60,140 bases of DNA from an uncultured Eubacteriales bacterium (lineage in GTDB: Bacteria > Bacillota > Clostridia > Oscillospirales > Acutalibacteraceae): contig CAKSEH010000011.1 of the NCBI GenBank assembly GCA_934446475.1, positions 1-60,140 on the forward strand, in the 5' to 3' direction. The notes under the pieces were generated by a model, which saw only the letters and a program-made list of their open reading frames with translations, was not told the origin of the DNA and did not search any database. A program made the position numbers and the translations under genes. Positions 8,180 to 17,093 of the stretch are shown in pieces. The first letter of the stretch is position 1. The number at the start of each line of letters is the position of its first letter.

Positions 8180-10012
8180 TTGGAATATAATATTTTAAAG
8201 GAAATAAAATCACCTGATGATGTTAAAAAGCTTACATCTTCTCAAATACCGGAACTTTGCGAAGAACTCAGGAGCTGTATTATCGATACCGTTTCAAAAA
8301 ACGGCGGTCATCTTGCTTCAAACCTCGGAGCTATAGAGCTTACCGTTGCTTTGCACAGGGCTTTTTCTTCACCCGAGGACGCAATTATATTTGATGTCGG
8401 GCATCAGTCCTATGCGCATAAACTTCTTACAGGCAGGTTTGACCGTTTTTCAACACTTCGTCAGGAAAACGGGATATCGGGCTATATGCGTCCCGGCGAG
8501 AGCATACACGACCCGTTTGTTACAGGTCACAGCAGCAATTCCGTTTCCGCTGCTTACGGCATATATAAAGCCAAATCGGTTACGGGCGAATCGGGAACTG
8601 CGGTTGCCGTTATAGGCGACGGCGCAATGACCGGCGGTATGGCTTATGAAGCGCTTAATAACTGCGGCAGCGGCAGAAGTAATTTTATCGTTATCCTAAA
8701 TGATAACAAAATGTCTATTTCAAGAAATGTAGGGGCACTTGCAAGGAGCTTTACAAAGCTTAGAAACAGGCCCAAATATCATAATTTTAAGTTTGCGGTA
8801 AGTAAAATACTTGTTAAAATTCCCTTTGTAGGCAAAGGACTCAATACTTTCATATTTAAGGTGAAAGAATTTTTCAAATCAGTGGTGTATCGAAATAATA
8901 TTTTCGTAGATATGGGATTTAATTATCTCGGGCCTGTTGACGGTCATAACGTATCCGCTATGGAACAGCTCTTTAAAATTGCTAAGAATTACAACAGACC
9001 GTCTCTTATTCACGTGATAACGACCAAAGGCAAAGGATATAAATACGCCGAGAGCAAACCTAAAAATTATCACGGTGTTTCGCCCTTTGATGTTGAAGTG
9101 GGAGCCCTGAAAAATAATAAAAAAACATTTTCGGATGTTGCCGGCGATACGCTTTGCAGGCTTGCCGAAAAAAACGACAGAATATGTGCAATAACTGCGG
9201 CAATGTCAAGCGGTACAGGACTTACAAGGTTTTCCTCTGAACACAAAACAAGATTTTTTGATGTGGGAATTGCAGAACAACACGCCGTAACATTCTCCGC
9301 AGGACTGGCAAAGGGCGGCGCAATACCGTTTTTTGTGGTGTATTCAAGCTTTCTTCAGCGTGGATACGATCAAATAATTCACGATGCCGCAATTGCAAAT
9401 TTGCCGCTTAAACTTCTTGTCGACAGGGCAGGCATAGTCGGGGAAGACGGAGAAAGCCATCAAGGCATATTTGATGCGGCTTTTTTAAGCACAGTGCCTA
9501 ATATGAATATATATTCTCCGTGTTGTTATTTTGAACTTGAAAATCTTATTATCGGTTCCGTTTCAAAAAAAGAACTCTGCGCAATCAGATATCCGAGGGG
9601 CTGCGAAGCCGAGGATTATAAGTTTGATTTCTCAGGGGAATATACCGTAATAGGCACGGGAAAAGCAAAGAAAGCGGTAATAACATACGGAAGAGTTTTT
9701 TCAAATGCCTACAACGCTTTGAAAGATAATAAAAACACAGATATAGTTAAGCTTAATAAAATATATCCGATTTCAAAAGAAATGATAAATTCACTTCTTA
9801 AATATGAGGAAATATACTTTTTTGAAGAAGGTATAAGGAGCGGCGGAATAGCCGAACACACCGCTTCAATGCTCAGTGAATCGGGATATAAAGGCAAATA
9901 TGATATAACGGCAATAGAAAACGAATTCGTGCCGACATCCACGGTGTCATCCGCACTTAAAAAGTACGGACTTGACAGTGAGTCAATAAAAGAAAAAATC
10001 GGAGAACTGTAA
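8180..10012 (+). CDS. dxs: 1-deoxy-D-xylulose-5-phosphate synthase
   Basis: A 610-aa thiamin-diphosphate enzyme joining pyruvate and glyceraldehyde-3-phosphate in the first step of the MEP isoprenoid pathway. The ThDP/metal motif runs from GDGAMTGG (about residue 146) to NDNKMSIS (about 174); DVGHQSYAHKLLTGR and GHSSNSVSAAYG are family signatures; the pyrimidine domain has DVGIAEQHAVTFSAG. The start is TTG 8180, with AAGGAC about 10 nt upstream; a stop just upstream in frame excludes earlier starts. The rather weak start may hold down expression relative to ispA. Confidence 0.94.
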   Translation: MEYNILKEIKSPDDVKKLTSSQIPELCEELRSCIIDTVSKNGGHLASNLGAIELTVALHRAFSSPEDAIIFDVGHQSYAHKLLTGRFDRFSTLRQENGISGYMRPGESIHDPFVTGHSSNSVSAAYGIYKAKSVTGESGTAVAVIGDGAMTGGMAYEALNNCGSGRSNFIVILNDNKMSISRNVGALARSFTKLRNRPKYHNFKFAVSKILVKIPFVGKGLNTFIFKVKEFFKSVVYRNNIFVDMGFNYLGPVDGHNVSAMEQLFKIAKNYNRPSLIHVITTKGKGYKYAESKPKNYHGVSPFDVEVGALKNNKKTFSDVAGDTLCRLAEKNDRICAITAAMSSGTGLTRFSSEHKTRFFDVGIAEQHAVTFSAGLAKGGAIPFFVVYSSFLQRGYDQIIHDAAIANLPLKLLVDRAGIVGEDGESHQGIFDAAFLSTVPNMNIYSPCCYFELENLIIGSVSKKELCAIRYPRGCEAEDYKFDFSGEYTVIGTGKAKKAVITYGRVFSNAYNALKDNKNTDIVKLNKIYPISKEMINSLLKYEEIYFFEEGIRSGGIAEHTASMLSESGYKGKYDITAIENEFVPTSTVSSALKKYGLDSESIKEKIGEL

Positions 10013-10821
10013 TGTCTGAAAAACAACGGCTTGACCTTGCGCTTTTATCTCTCGGTTTTGCACAGACAAGGGAAAAAGCAAAGGCCATAATAATGTCAGG
10101 AATAGTTTATGTCAATAATCAGAAATGTGATAAAGCAGGGGATACGGTAAAGCCGGACGATAAGATCGAAGTAAGAGGAGACACTCTTAAATATGTCAGC
10201 AGAGGCGGACTGAAACTTGAAAAGGCGGTCAAATCGTTTTCACTCTCACTTAAGGGAAATATATGTGCCGATATCGGCGCATCAACCGGCGGCTTTACCG
10301 ATTGTATGCTTCAAAACGGAGCGGTGAAAGTATATTCCGTTGACGTAGGTTACGGTCAGCTTGCCTGGAAACTCAGAACCGATGAAAGGGTAGTAAACTT
10401 AGAGAGAACAAACTTCAGATATGTTACAAAAGAGCAGATACCCGACCCACTTGATTTCGCTTCGGTAGATGTATCATTTATATCTCTTTCCCATATTTTT
10501 CCCGTTATGCGTAATTTTCTGCGGGACGGCGGCAGGGCTGTTTGCCTTATAAAACCGCAGTTTGAGGCGGGCAGAGAAAAAGTCGGAAAAAAGGGAGTAG
10601 TAAGGGATAAAGGCGTTCATATTGCTGTTATAAAAAAAATCACCGAACTGATTTCGGAAAATAAATTTTCTCTTTTGGGACTTGATTATTCGCCTATTAA
10701 GGGTCCCGAAGGTAACATCGAATATCTTTGTTATATAGAAAAAAGCGATACGCCCGAAAATATTTGCGGCGTGGAGCCGGAGGCTGTAGTTGAAGCCTCG
10801 TATCTTGCACTTAAGGAGTGA
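10012..10821 (+). CDS. tlyA: TlyA family rRNA 2'-O-methyltransferase
   Basis: A 269-aa protein with an N-terminal S4 RNA-binding domain (about 1-62: LDLALLSLGFAQTREKAKA, then VYVNNQ) and a FtsJ-like methyltransferase domain with the SAM loop ADIGASTGGFTDCML at about 86-100, DVSFISLSHI and LIKPQFEAGREKVGKKGVV. Characterised TlyA enzymes 2'-O-methylate cytidines in 16S and 23S rRNA, although many are annotated as hemolysins. ATG 10012 overlaps the dxs stop by one base. Confidence 0.9.
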   Translation: MSEKQRLDLALLSLGFAQTREKAKAIIMSGIVYVNNQKCDKAGDTVKPDDKIEVRGDTLKYVSRGGLKLEKAVKSFSLSLKGNICADIGASTGGFTDCMLQNGAVKVYSVDVGYGQLAWKLRTDERVVNLERTNFRYVTKEQIPDPLDFASVDVSFISLSHIFPVMRNFLRDGGRAVCLIKPQFEAGREKVGKKGVVRDKGVHIAVIKKITELISENKFSLLGLDYSPIKGPEGNIEYLCYIEKSDTPENICGVEPEAVVEASYLALKE

Positions 10822-10826
10822 AAAGC

Positions 10827-11684
10827 TTGAAAGTAGCGGTTATACCGAACCTTGATAAGAGAGGTTCTGCCGAAACGGTGGAAAAAATCGGAGCGTATTT
10901 TAAACAAATAGGCATTGATGCTTATGCGCCGGATAACATATGTTGCACCGCTTTTAAGCATTTGCCTGAAGAACAGCTTTATCGGAACTCAGATATAATC
11001 GTAACGATAGGCGGGGACGGTACAATAATCCGATATGCCAAAAAAGCTGCAAAATACGGAAAACCGATACTCGGAATAAATGCAGGCAGAGTAGGTTATC
11101 TTGCAAACATTGAGCAAAATGAATATAAACTTTTATCACGCCTTAAAACCGGCAATTATTCTATTGAAAACAGAATGATGATAAAGGCGTCGGTCTTTGA
11201 GGGAAATAAGCTTATCGGTGAATACAATGCACTTAACGACGCTGTTATAACAAGCGGATTTATCGCAAGAATAATTGATATTTCCGCTTCTGTCAGAGGA
11301 GACAGCATTAACTACAGGGCAGACGGTATAATAGTTTCCACACCGACCGGTTCTACCGCATATTCAATGTCAGCGGGAGGACCGATAATAGATCCCACTG
11401 CAAAGTGCATTGCAATTACACCGATTTGTTCGCATTCTCTTTCGGCAAAACCTATACTTTTAAGTGACGATAAAGAGTTGACCCTTCGGGCATGTTCGAA
11501 AAAACGCACCGACATTTATCTTACGATAGACGGAAGAAAAGTTGCGAGTATAAAACCGAATACCAGAATAGTTATAACTAAATCCGACAGTACTGTTAAA
11601 CTGCTGAGAATTAACGACAGATCGTTTTATAAGACCCTTTCGGTAAAATTTCTTGATATGAGGTATGGCAATAATGAAAAATAA
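10827..11684 (+). CDS. nadK: NAD kinase
   Basis: A 285-aa ATP/polyphosphate NAD kinase making NADP+. The GGDGT motif lies at about residues 62-66, followed by GINAGRVGYLA. The NAD-binding ALNDAVI and the central RADGIIVSTPTGSTAYSMSAGGPI are diagnostic. A GTG at 10818 is possible, but AAGGAG at 10813-10818 would overlap it. TTG 10827, 8 nt after that site, gives the canonical N-terminus MKVAVIPN and is preferred. Placement between tlyA and argR is common in Clostridia. Confidence 0.92.
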   Translation: MKVAVIPNLDKRGSAETVEKIGAYFKQIGIDAYAPDNICCTAFKHLPEEQLYRNSDIIVTIGGDGTIIRYAKKAAKYGKPILGINAGRVGYLANIEQNEYKLLSRLKTGNYSIENRMMIKASVFEGNKLIGEYNALNDAVITSGFIARIIDISASVRGDSINYRADGIIVSTPTGSTAYSMSAGGPIIDPTAKCIAITPICSHSLSAKPILLSDDKELTLRACSKKRTDIYLTIDGRKVASIKPNTRIVITKSDSTVKLLRINDRSFYKTLSVKFLDMRYGNNEK

Positions 11685-12126
11685 ACGCCAAGAAAAAATT
11701 CTTGAAATAATTAAAGACAAGGTTATCCTTACACAGGACGATCTTCAAAATGCGCTTTTGAAGTTTGGATTTGATGTGACGCAATCAACAGTTTCAAGGG
11801 ATATAAAGCAGCTAAAGCTTGTTAAAGACCACGATGAGGGCGGTAATTATCGGTATGTATCCGTCGAGAGGACAAATCCCGATGCTGCTCCCGCCTCAAA
11901 TTTTAAAACAATGATTTCAAATTCGGTAAGATCGGTTGATTACGCCGTCAATGATGTTGTTCTGAAGTGCTATACGGGAATGGCGTCGAGCGTATGCGTT
12001 GCTATAGACGCTCTCTTTTCCGATGTTATGTTAGGTTCAATTGCAGGTGACGATACCATATTTATTGTCACTCACAGCGAAAGGGAAGCGGGTCAGCTTG
12101 CCGGTTATATCAAAAAACTGATTTAA
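11674..12126 (+). CDS. argR: Arginine repressor
   Basis: A 150-aa ArgR/AhrC protein. The N-terminal winged helix (about 1-70) has KRQEKILEIIKDKVILTQDD and the recognition region VTQSTVSRDIKQLKLVK; the C-terminal oligomerisation and arginine-binding domain ends in MLGSIAGDDTIFIV. ATG 11665 is in frame but touches the GAGGT site at 11660-11664; ATG 11674, 9 nt downstream, is the likely start. Family members bind ARG boxes as arginine-loaded hexamers. No arginine genes are in the window; position between nadK and recN is simply conserved order. Confidence 0.93.
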   Translation: MKNKRQEKILEIIKDKVILTQDDLQNALLKFGFDVTQSTVSRDIKQLKLVKDHDEGGNYRYVSVERTNPDAAPASNFKTMISNSVRSVDYAVNDVVLKCYTGMASSVCVAIDALFSDVMLGSIAGDDTIFIVTHSEREAGQLAGYIKKLI

Positions 12127-12138
12127 CGGGGAAATCAT

Positions 12139-13809
12139 ATGCTTAAATGTTTACATATTGAAAACATTGCGGTTATTGAAAAGGCTGATATTGATTTTTC
12201 GGGCGGTTTTAATGTGCTTACGGGTGAAACGGGCGCAGGCAAGTCTATAATAATCGACTCACTCGGCGCCGTTCTCGGGCAGAGAACCTCTAAGGAACTT
12301 ATCCGAAGAGGCTGTGAAAGCGCCGAAGTCTCGGCGTTGTTTTCAAACATTTCAAAAGAACAAATTTCCGGATTTGAAAACTTAGGGTATCACCCTGATG
12401 GAAACGGTGAGCTTCTTATAATGCGGACCTTGTCTTTAAACGGCGGTTCGGTCAGGATAAACGGAAGACCGGCTACTGTAAGTGTGTTAAAAGAACTCTG
12501 CTCGTCTCTTGTAAATATTCACGGTCAACACGATAACCAGGGACTTTTAAATCCCGATAATCATTGCTCGTATATCGATGCGCTTGCCGATAATAAAGTC
12601 ATTAAGGGCGAGTACTATGAGGAATTCAAAAAGCTTAATTCAATCAGAAAAAAACTTAATGCAGAAATTACCGACGAGGAAGAAAAACAGCGAAGGACAG
12701 AACTTTTAAATTATCAAATAAAAGAAATAACCGATGCCGATATTAAACCGGGCGAGGTTTCAATTTTAAAAGAAAAACTCGAAACGGCACGGAATATTGA
12801 AAAAATAAAAAAATCGCTCTTTACTGCAGCTGCCGCTATTTACGGTACGGATGAAACAGACGGCGCACTGTCTCTGCTTGAAATTTCCCAAAAAGAAATT
12901 TCGGCTGCAGGGGAGAAATACGATAAGATTCTTCAAAAGATATCGGAGCTTTGTGTGCTTACCGAAGAAGTAGGGGATATGACGGATAAAGCCGCATCCG
13001 ACCTTGAAGAAGCTGATACCGATGTTTCATCACTCAGCGACCGTCTTGAGTTAATAAGAAAAATCATTTCAAAATACGGCGGAAGTGAAGAATCCGCACT
13101 TAAGTACTTGGATTCGGCTCAATCCGAGCTTGAGAGGATAGAGCTTTCCGATAAGTATATAGACGAGCTTTCAAAAGAACTTGATCTATCTACAGAAAGG
13201 CTTATTGCAGCAGGAGAGAAGCTTACCCTTTCAAGAAAAAAAGCTGCCGAAAAATTTGAAATCAGCGTTGCCGAAAAACTTGCATATCTTGATATGAAAA
13301 ATGTTAAGTTCAGCGTGGTTATCGAAAGCGGGAAATACACAAAAAACGGTTGCGATAACGTTGAATTTATGATAATGACAAATATAGGAGAAGAAAGAAA
13401 GCAGCTTTCCAAAATTGCCTCGGGCGGTGAACTTTCAAGAATAATGCTCGCAATAAAAAGCATACTTGCCGATAAAGATAATGTTGATACGCTCATATTT
13501 GACGAGGTGGATACCGGAATCAGCGGCAGGGCTGCGGGTAAAGTCGGAAAGATGCTTGCGATGCTCTCCCGTTCGAGACAGGTTATATGTGTTACACATC
13601 TCGCTCAAATATGTGCTCTTGCAAATGAACACTTTAAAATATCAAAAGCAGTGAGAAACAGCAGAACATATACCGAGATAACTCCGCTTAACAGGGAAGG
13701 CAGGATAAAGGAAATAGCCAGAATAATGTCAGGCGATAAATTAACGGAAAATTTATATAATTCAGCAGAGGAATTACTTAACGGAGGTTTAAAAAATGCA
13801 GATATATGA
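12139..13809 (+). CDS. recN: DNA repair protein RecN
   Basis: A 556-aa SMC-like ATPase acting early in double-strand break repair. Walker A GETGAGKS is at about residues 29-36. Long coiled-coil arms occupy about 150-350. The C-terminal lobe has the signature LSKIASGGELSRIMLAIK and Walker B TLIFDEVDTGISG, then VICVTHLAQICALAN. Length matches the family. In B. subtilis recN is followed by spoIVB-spo0A; here it overlaps tyrS by 14 bp instead. Confidence 0.94.
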   Translation: MLKCLHIENIAVIEKADIDFSGGFNVLTGETGAGKSIIIDSLGAVLGQRTSKELIRRGCESAEVSALFSNISKEQISGFENLGYHPDGNGELLIMRTLSLNGGSVRINGRPATVSVLKELCSSLVNIHGQHDNQGLLNPDNHCSYIDALADNKVIKGEYYEEFKKLNSIRKKLNAEITDEEEKQRRTELLNYQIKEITDADIKPGEVSILKEKLETARNIEKIKKSLFTAAAAIYGTDETDGALSLLEISQKEISAAGEKYDKILQKISELCVLTEEVGDMTDKAASDLEEADTDVSSLSDRLELIRKIISKYGGSEESALKYLDSAQSELERIELSDKYIDELSKELDLSTERLIAAGEKLTLSRKKAAEKFEISVAEKLAYLDMKNVKFSVVIESGKYTKNGCDNVEFMIMTNIGEERKQLSKIASGGELSRIMLAIKSILADKDNVDTLIFDEVDTGISGRAAGKVGKMLAMLSRSRQVICVTHLAQICALANEHFKISKAVRNSRTYTEITPLNREGRIKEIARIMSGDKLTENLYNSAEELLNGGLKNADI

Positions 13810-15016
13810 TGAACTTGTAAAAAGAGGACTTATCGCTCAGGTTACCGATGAGGATGAGATAAAAAACCTTATAAACAGCGGTAAGGCGGTATTTTATATC
13901 GGATTTGACCCTACTGCCGACAGTCTTCACGTGGGACATTTTATGGCTCTGTGCCTTATGAAGCGGCTTCAAATGGCAGGAAACCGTCCGATTGCACTTA
14001 TCGGCGGCGGTACGGGCTATATAGGCGACCCTTCGGGAAGAACCGATATGCGTTCTATGATGACACCCGAACAAATACAGCACAACTGTGACTGTTTTAA
14101 AAAACAAATGAGCCGGTTTATCGAATTCGGTGAGGGCAAGGCACAAATGGTCAATAATGCCGACTGGCTCCTCAAATTAAATTATATAGACCTGCTCCGT
14201 GATGTCGGCGCTTGCTTCTCTGTAAACAATATGTTAAGAGCCGAGTGCTACAAGCAGAGAATGGAGAAAGGTTTATCGTTCCTTGAATTCAACTATATGA
14301 TAATGCAAAGCTACGATTTTTATCATTTGTATAAGGAATACGGCTGCAATATGCAGTTCGGCGGGGACGATCAGTGGTCAAATATGCTCGGAGGAACCGA
14401 ACTTATAAGAAGAAAGCTCGGTAAGGACGCATATGCTATGACAATTACTCTCCTTCTTAACTCAGAAGGCAAGAAAATGGGTAAAACAGTAGGCGGAGCA
14501 GTTTGGCTTGACCCTGAAAAAACATCTCCGTATGAGTTCTATCAGTATTGGCGCAATGTTGCCGATGCCGATGTTTTAAAATGTATAAGAATGCTTACAT
14601 TTTTACCGCTTGAACAGATAGATGAAATGGATTCGTGGGAAGGCAGTAAATTAAACGAAGCAAAAGAAATACTCGCCTATGAGCTTACAAGGCTTGTTCA
14701 CGGCGAGGAAGAGGCGGTTAAAGCTCAGGAAACTTCAAGGGCGGTTTTTTCCGGAAAAGGATATCACGCCGATATGCCTACCGTTATCATTGATAAAAAT
14801 GACATTACCGACGAAAAAATAGGAATTCTCACCCTGCTTGTTAAGGGTAAGCTTGCTGCTTCAAACGGCGAAGCAAGGAGACTTGTTTTACAGGGCGGAG
14901 TATCGGTTGATGATGTTAAAATAACAGACGGCGCTTACACTGTTTCGCTTGAAGCTTTGAGCGAAGGCATAGTTGTTAAAAAAGGAAAGAAATCGGTAAC
15001 TAAGTTTACGGTTTAG
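13796..15016 (+). CDS. tyrS: Tyrosyl-tRNA synthetase
   Basis: A 406-aa class I synthetase. The HIGH motif is HVGH (about 45-48, in DPTADSLHVGHFMAL), the KMSKS loop is KMGKT (about 227-231), and YMIMQSYDFYHLY and QFGGDDQWSNMLGG form the tyrosine pocket. A C-terminal S4 domain holds KLAASNGEARRLVLQGGV. GGAGG precedes the ATG. No T-box leader is visible because the start lies inside recN; its expression is probably tied to the operon. Confidence 0.95.
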   Translation: MQIYDELVKRGLIAQVTDEDEIKNLINSGKAVFYIGFDPTADSLHVGHFMALCLMKRLQMAGNRPIALIGGGTGYIGDPSGRTDMRSMMTPEQIQHNCDCFKKQMSRFIEFGEGKAQMVNNADWLLKLNYIDLLRDVGACFSVNNMLRAECYKQRMEKGLSFLEFNYMIMQSYDFYHLYKEYGCNMQFGGDDQWSNMLGGTELIRRKLGKDAYAMTITLLLNSEGKKMGKTVGGAVWLDPEKTSPYEFYQYWRNVADADVLKCIRMLTFLPLEQIDEMDSWEGSKLNEAKEILAYELTRLVHGEEEAVKAQETSRAVFSGKGYHADMPTVIIDKNDITDEKIGILTLLVKGKLAASNGEARRLVLQGGVSVDDVKITDGAYTVSLEALSEGIVVKKGKKSVTKFTV

Positions 15017-15036
15017 AGAAATCGATATTGATTTTT

Positions 15037-15321
15037 CTATTTAAGTACAGCAACGGAAACAATGTTTTCTGTCCTTACGATCACGGAGATTTTCTTGTTT
15101 TTGGGTTTCAGTGTGATAAATTTTTCGTTCATTTCGGTTATCACACCCTCATAAATCAATATGTTAGTACCGGCGGTTATTCTTAAAAACGCATAACGGC
15201 CGATAAGATTTACCGGCAGACAGGGAAGACCCCGATTTTCTTGTTCGGGACATATTGAGTTTAGATAGTTTTCATAATCCTCAAGATCTTTTTCTGTTAC
15301 CAAATGTTTAAGCTCAGACAT
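15037..15321 (-). CDS. Small hypothetical protein
   Basis: A 94-aa protein I do not recognise. It has an acidic helical N-terminus (MSELKHLVTEKDLEDYENYL), then a predicted small beta-rich domain (GRYAFLRITAGTNILIYEG, MNEKFITLKPKNKKISVIV) that could be SH3- or Sm-like. ATG 15321 is preferred to the in-frame ATG at 15354 because GAAAGGG sits 8 nt before it. That site is buried in a long hairpin (15329-15367). It lies on the strand opposite tyrS and 82 bp downstream of dapB. It reads as real: good start, normal composition, no longer ORF opposite. Confidence 0.65.
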   Translation of the reverse strand: MSELKHLVTEKDLEDYENYLNSICPEQENRGLPCLPVNLIGRYAFLRITAGTNILIYEGVITEMNEKFITLKPKNKKISVIVRTENIVSVAVLK

Positions 15322-15328
15322 AATTTTA

Positions 15329-15367
15329 ACCCTTTCATATAATGATCTATACATTATATGAAAGGGT
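15329..15367. terminator. Long hairpin: plus-strand terminator and/or RBS-masking leader
   Basis: CCCTTTCATATAATG (15330-15344) pairs perfectly with CATTATATGAAAGGG (15352-15366), with a 7-nt loop and one further A-T pair. On the plus strand a T-rich run (TCTTTCTTTTT) follows, as in an intrinsic terminator for readthrough from tyrS. On the minus strand the 3' arm contains the GAAAGGG ribosome-binding site of the 94-aa gene. Confidence 0.65.
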
Positions 15368-15402
15368 CTTTCTTTTTGTCTTTATTCCAAAGCTTCTATA
15401 TG

Positions 15403-16158
15403 TCAGCAGATATGCAGAATATCGTTCATATCATATAGTCCGGCATCCTTACCGATAATAAACTCCGCTGCACGCACTGCTCCGACTGCAAATATTTCTT
15501 TTGAAGCCGCAGCGTGGGAGAGAGTAATAACTTCGTCACGACCTGCGAATATAACATCGTGTTCGCCGACTATCGTTCCTCCCCTGACAGAATGAATTCC
15601 TATTTCGTTTTTCGGTCTCTTGATTCTTCTCGAGTGTCTGTCATATTCATAAGAATAACTGTCATTAAACTGCGAATTTACTGCATTTGCAAGCATAAGT
15701 GCAGTTCCCGAAGGGGCGTCTATTTTTTGGTTGTGATGTTTTTCTATAATTTCAACATCAAAGTCTTCGCCGAGCATAGCGGCAGCCTTTGATGCAAGTG
15801 CACACAGGAGATTTACTCCTATCGACATATTAGCTGTATAAAATACGGGAATTTTTGCTGCAGCCTTTTCTATGCTGAGTTTTTGCTCATTTGAGTACCC
15901 CGTTGTAGCAAGTATAGCAGGGATTTTGTGTTTTGTAGCATAGTCGAGCAATCCTTCAAGCACCGATATATGTGAAAAGTCTATTATGGCATCGGGTTTT
16001 TCACTTACTTCATCAAAAGAAGAATATATCGGGAAATCGGCACTTTGTGAGGTCTTATCGATTCCGCATATAACCTTGATATTTTCTTTCTTTGAAATGA
16101 CTTCGGCAACCTTTTGTCCCATTTTACCGCAGGCACCCGATATAAGTATGTTGATCAA
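15403..16158 (-). CDS. dapB: 4-hydroxy-tetrahydrodipicolinate reductase
   Basis: A 251-aa DapB, the NAD(P)H-dependent second step of the DAP/lysine pathway. The dinucleotide loop is ISGACGKMGQKV, AILATTGYS follows, and the catalytic/substrate region EKHHNQKIDAPSGTA is diagnostic. A GTG at 16167 is in frame, but AGGAT immediately abuts it. TTG 16158, 9 nt after AGGAT, gives the usual N-terminus MINILISG and is preferred. It is the last gene of the asd-dapA-dapB operon, 25 bp after dapA. Confidence 0.92.
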   Translation of the reverse strand: MINILISGACGKMGQKVAEVISKKENIKVICGIDKTSQSADFPIYSSFDEVSEKPDAIIDFSHISVLEGLLDYATKHKIPAILATTGYSNEQKLSIEKAAAKIPVFYTANMSIGVNLLCALASKAAAMLGEDFDVEIIEKHHNQKIDAPSGTALMLANAVNSQFNDSYSYEYDRHSRRIKRPKNEIGIHSVRGGTIVGEHDVIFAGRDEVITLSHAAASKEIFAVGAVRAAEFIIGKDAGLYDMNDILHIC

Positions 16159-16183
16159 TTTTTTCACATCCTGTATCTGTTAC

Positions 16184-17074
16184 TCAGATATTAAATCCGC
16201 ATTCGGCAAGTTTCTCTTTTAGCCCTTTCTTTGCATCTTCCGACATATCGTAAAGCGGGAGTCTGCAAGGACCTGCCTGCATACCGAGCATATTCATAGC
16301 TTCCTTAACAGGGATTGGATTAACATCAGAAAACAGCGCATTCATAAGGCCTGTATATTTGATTTGAAGATTGCGGGCCTCTGTTACATCCCCGTTTATA
16401 TAGCACATACACATATCGTGCATTACTTTCGGGGCGATGTTTGAAAGAACGGAAATAACGCCGATTCCGCCGAGGGAAAGTATCGGAACTGTCTGATCGT
16501 CGTTACCGGAATATATATCAAGATCGTCTCCGCAAAGGTATTTTGTCTGTGCGACCGAGGAAAGATCTCCGTTCGCTTCCTTAACGGCAACAATTCTTTC
16601 GTGTTTTGAGAGTTCCTTATATGTTTCCGGTTTAATTGCAACGCCTGTGCGTGATGGTACATTATAAAGTATTATGGGTTTATCGACACGGTCTGCTATA
16701 TAATTGTAGTGAGCAACAAGACCTCTTTGCGATGTTTTGTTGTAGTACGGAGTTACCATAAGGAATGCGTCTGTTCCTACGCTTTCGGCATCTTTGCATA
16801 GTTCGACGGAATATACCGTATCATTGCTTCCGGTACCCGCAATAATAGGAACCTTTTTATTTGCCGCAGTTGCAGCAACCTCAATAACCTTAAGGTGTTC
16901 ATCATAACGGAGAGTCGATTTTTCACCGGTTGTACCGCATATGACAAGACCGTCAACTCCGCCGCTTATTTGTTCCTTTACAAGAGAAGAAAGCCTTTCG
17001 AAATTAACGCTTCCATCGTCCTTCATTGGGGTAACGAGCGCAGTTGCAACACCGGTAAAAACTCTGCTTTTCAT
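16184..17074 (-). CDS. dapA: 4-hydroxy-tetrahydrodipicolinate synthase
   Basis: A 296-aa TIM-barrel class I aldolase condensing pyruvate with aspartate semialdehyde. The Schiff-base lysine lies in IVAVKEANGD, the tyrosine in ILYNVPSRTG, and VTPYYNKTSQRGL forms the active-site rim. The Thr-Thr loop is GTTGEKSTL, where most family members have GTTGE(S/A)(A/P)TL. The Lys is unusual, but the catalytic threonines remain. It lies between asd and dapB. Confidence 0.94.
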   Translation of the reverse strand: MKSRVFTGVATALVTPMKDDGSVNFERLSSLVKEQISGGVDGLVICGTTGEKSTLRYDEHLKVIEVAATAANKKVPIIAGTGSNDTVYSVELCKDAESVGTDAFLMVTPYYNKTSQRGLVAHYNYIADRVDKPIILYNVPSRTGVAIKPETYKELSKHERIVAVKEANGDLSSVAQTKYLCGDDLDIYSGNDDQTVPILSLGGIGVISVLSNIAPKVMHDMCMCYINGDVTEARNLQIKYTGLMNALFSDVNPIPVKEAMNMLGMQAGPCRLPLYDMSEDAKKGLKEKLAECGFNI

Positions 17075-17093
17075 AAAAACAACTCCTTAAAAA

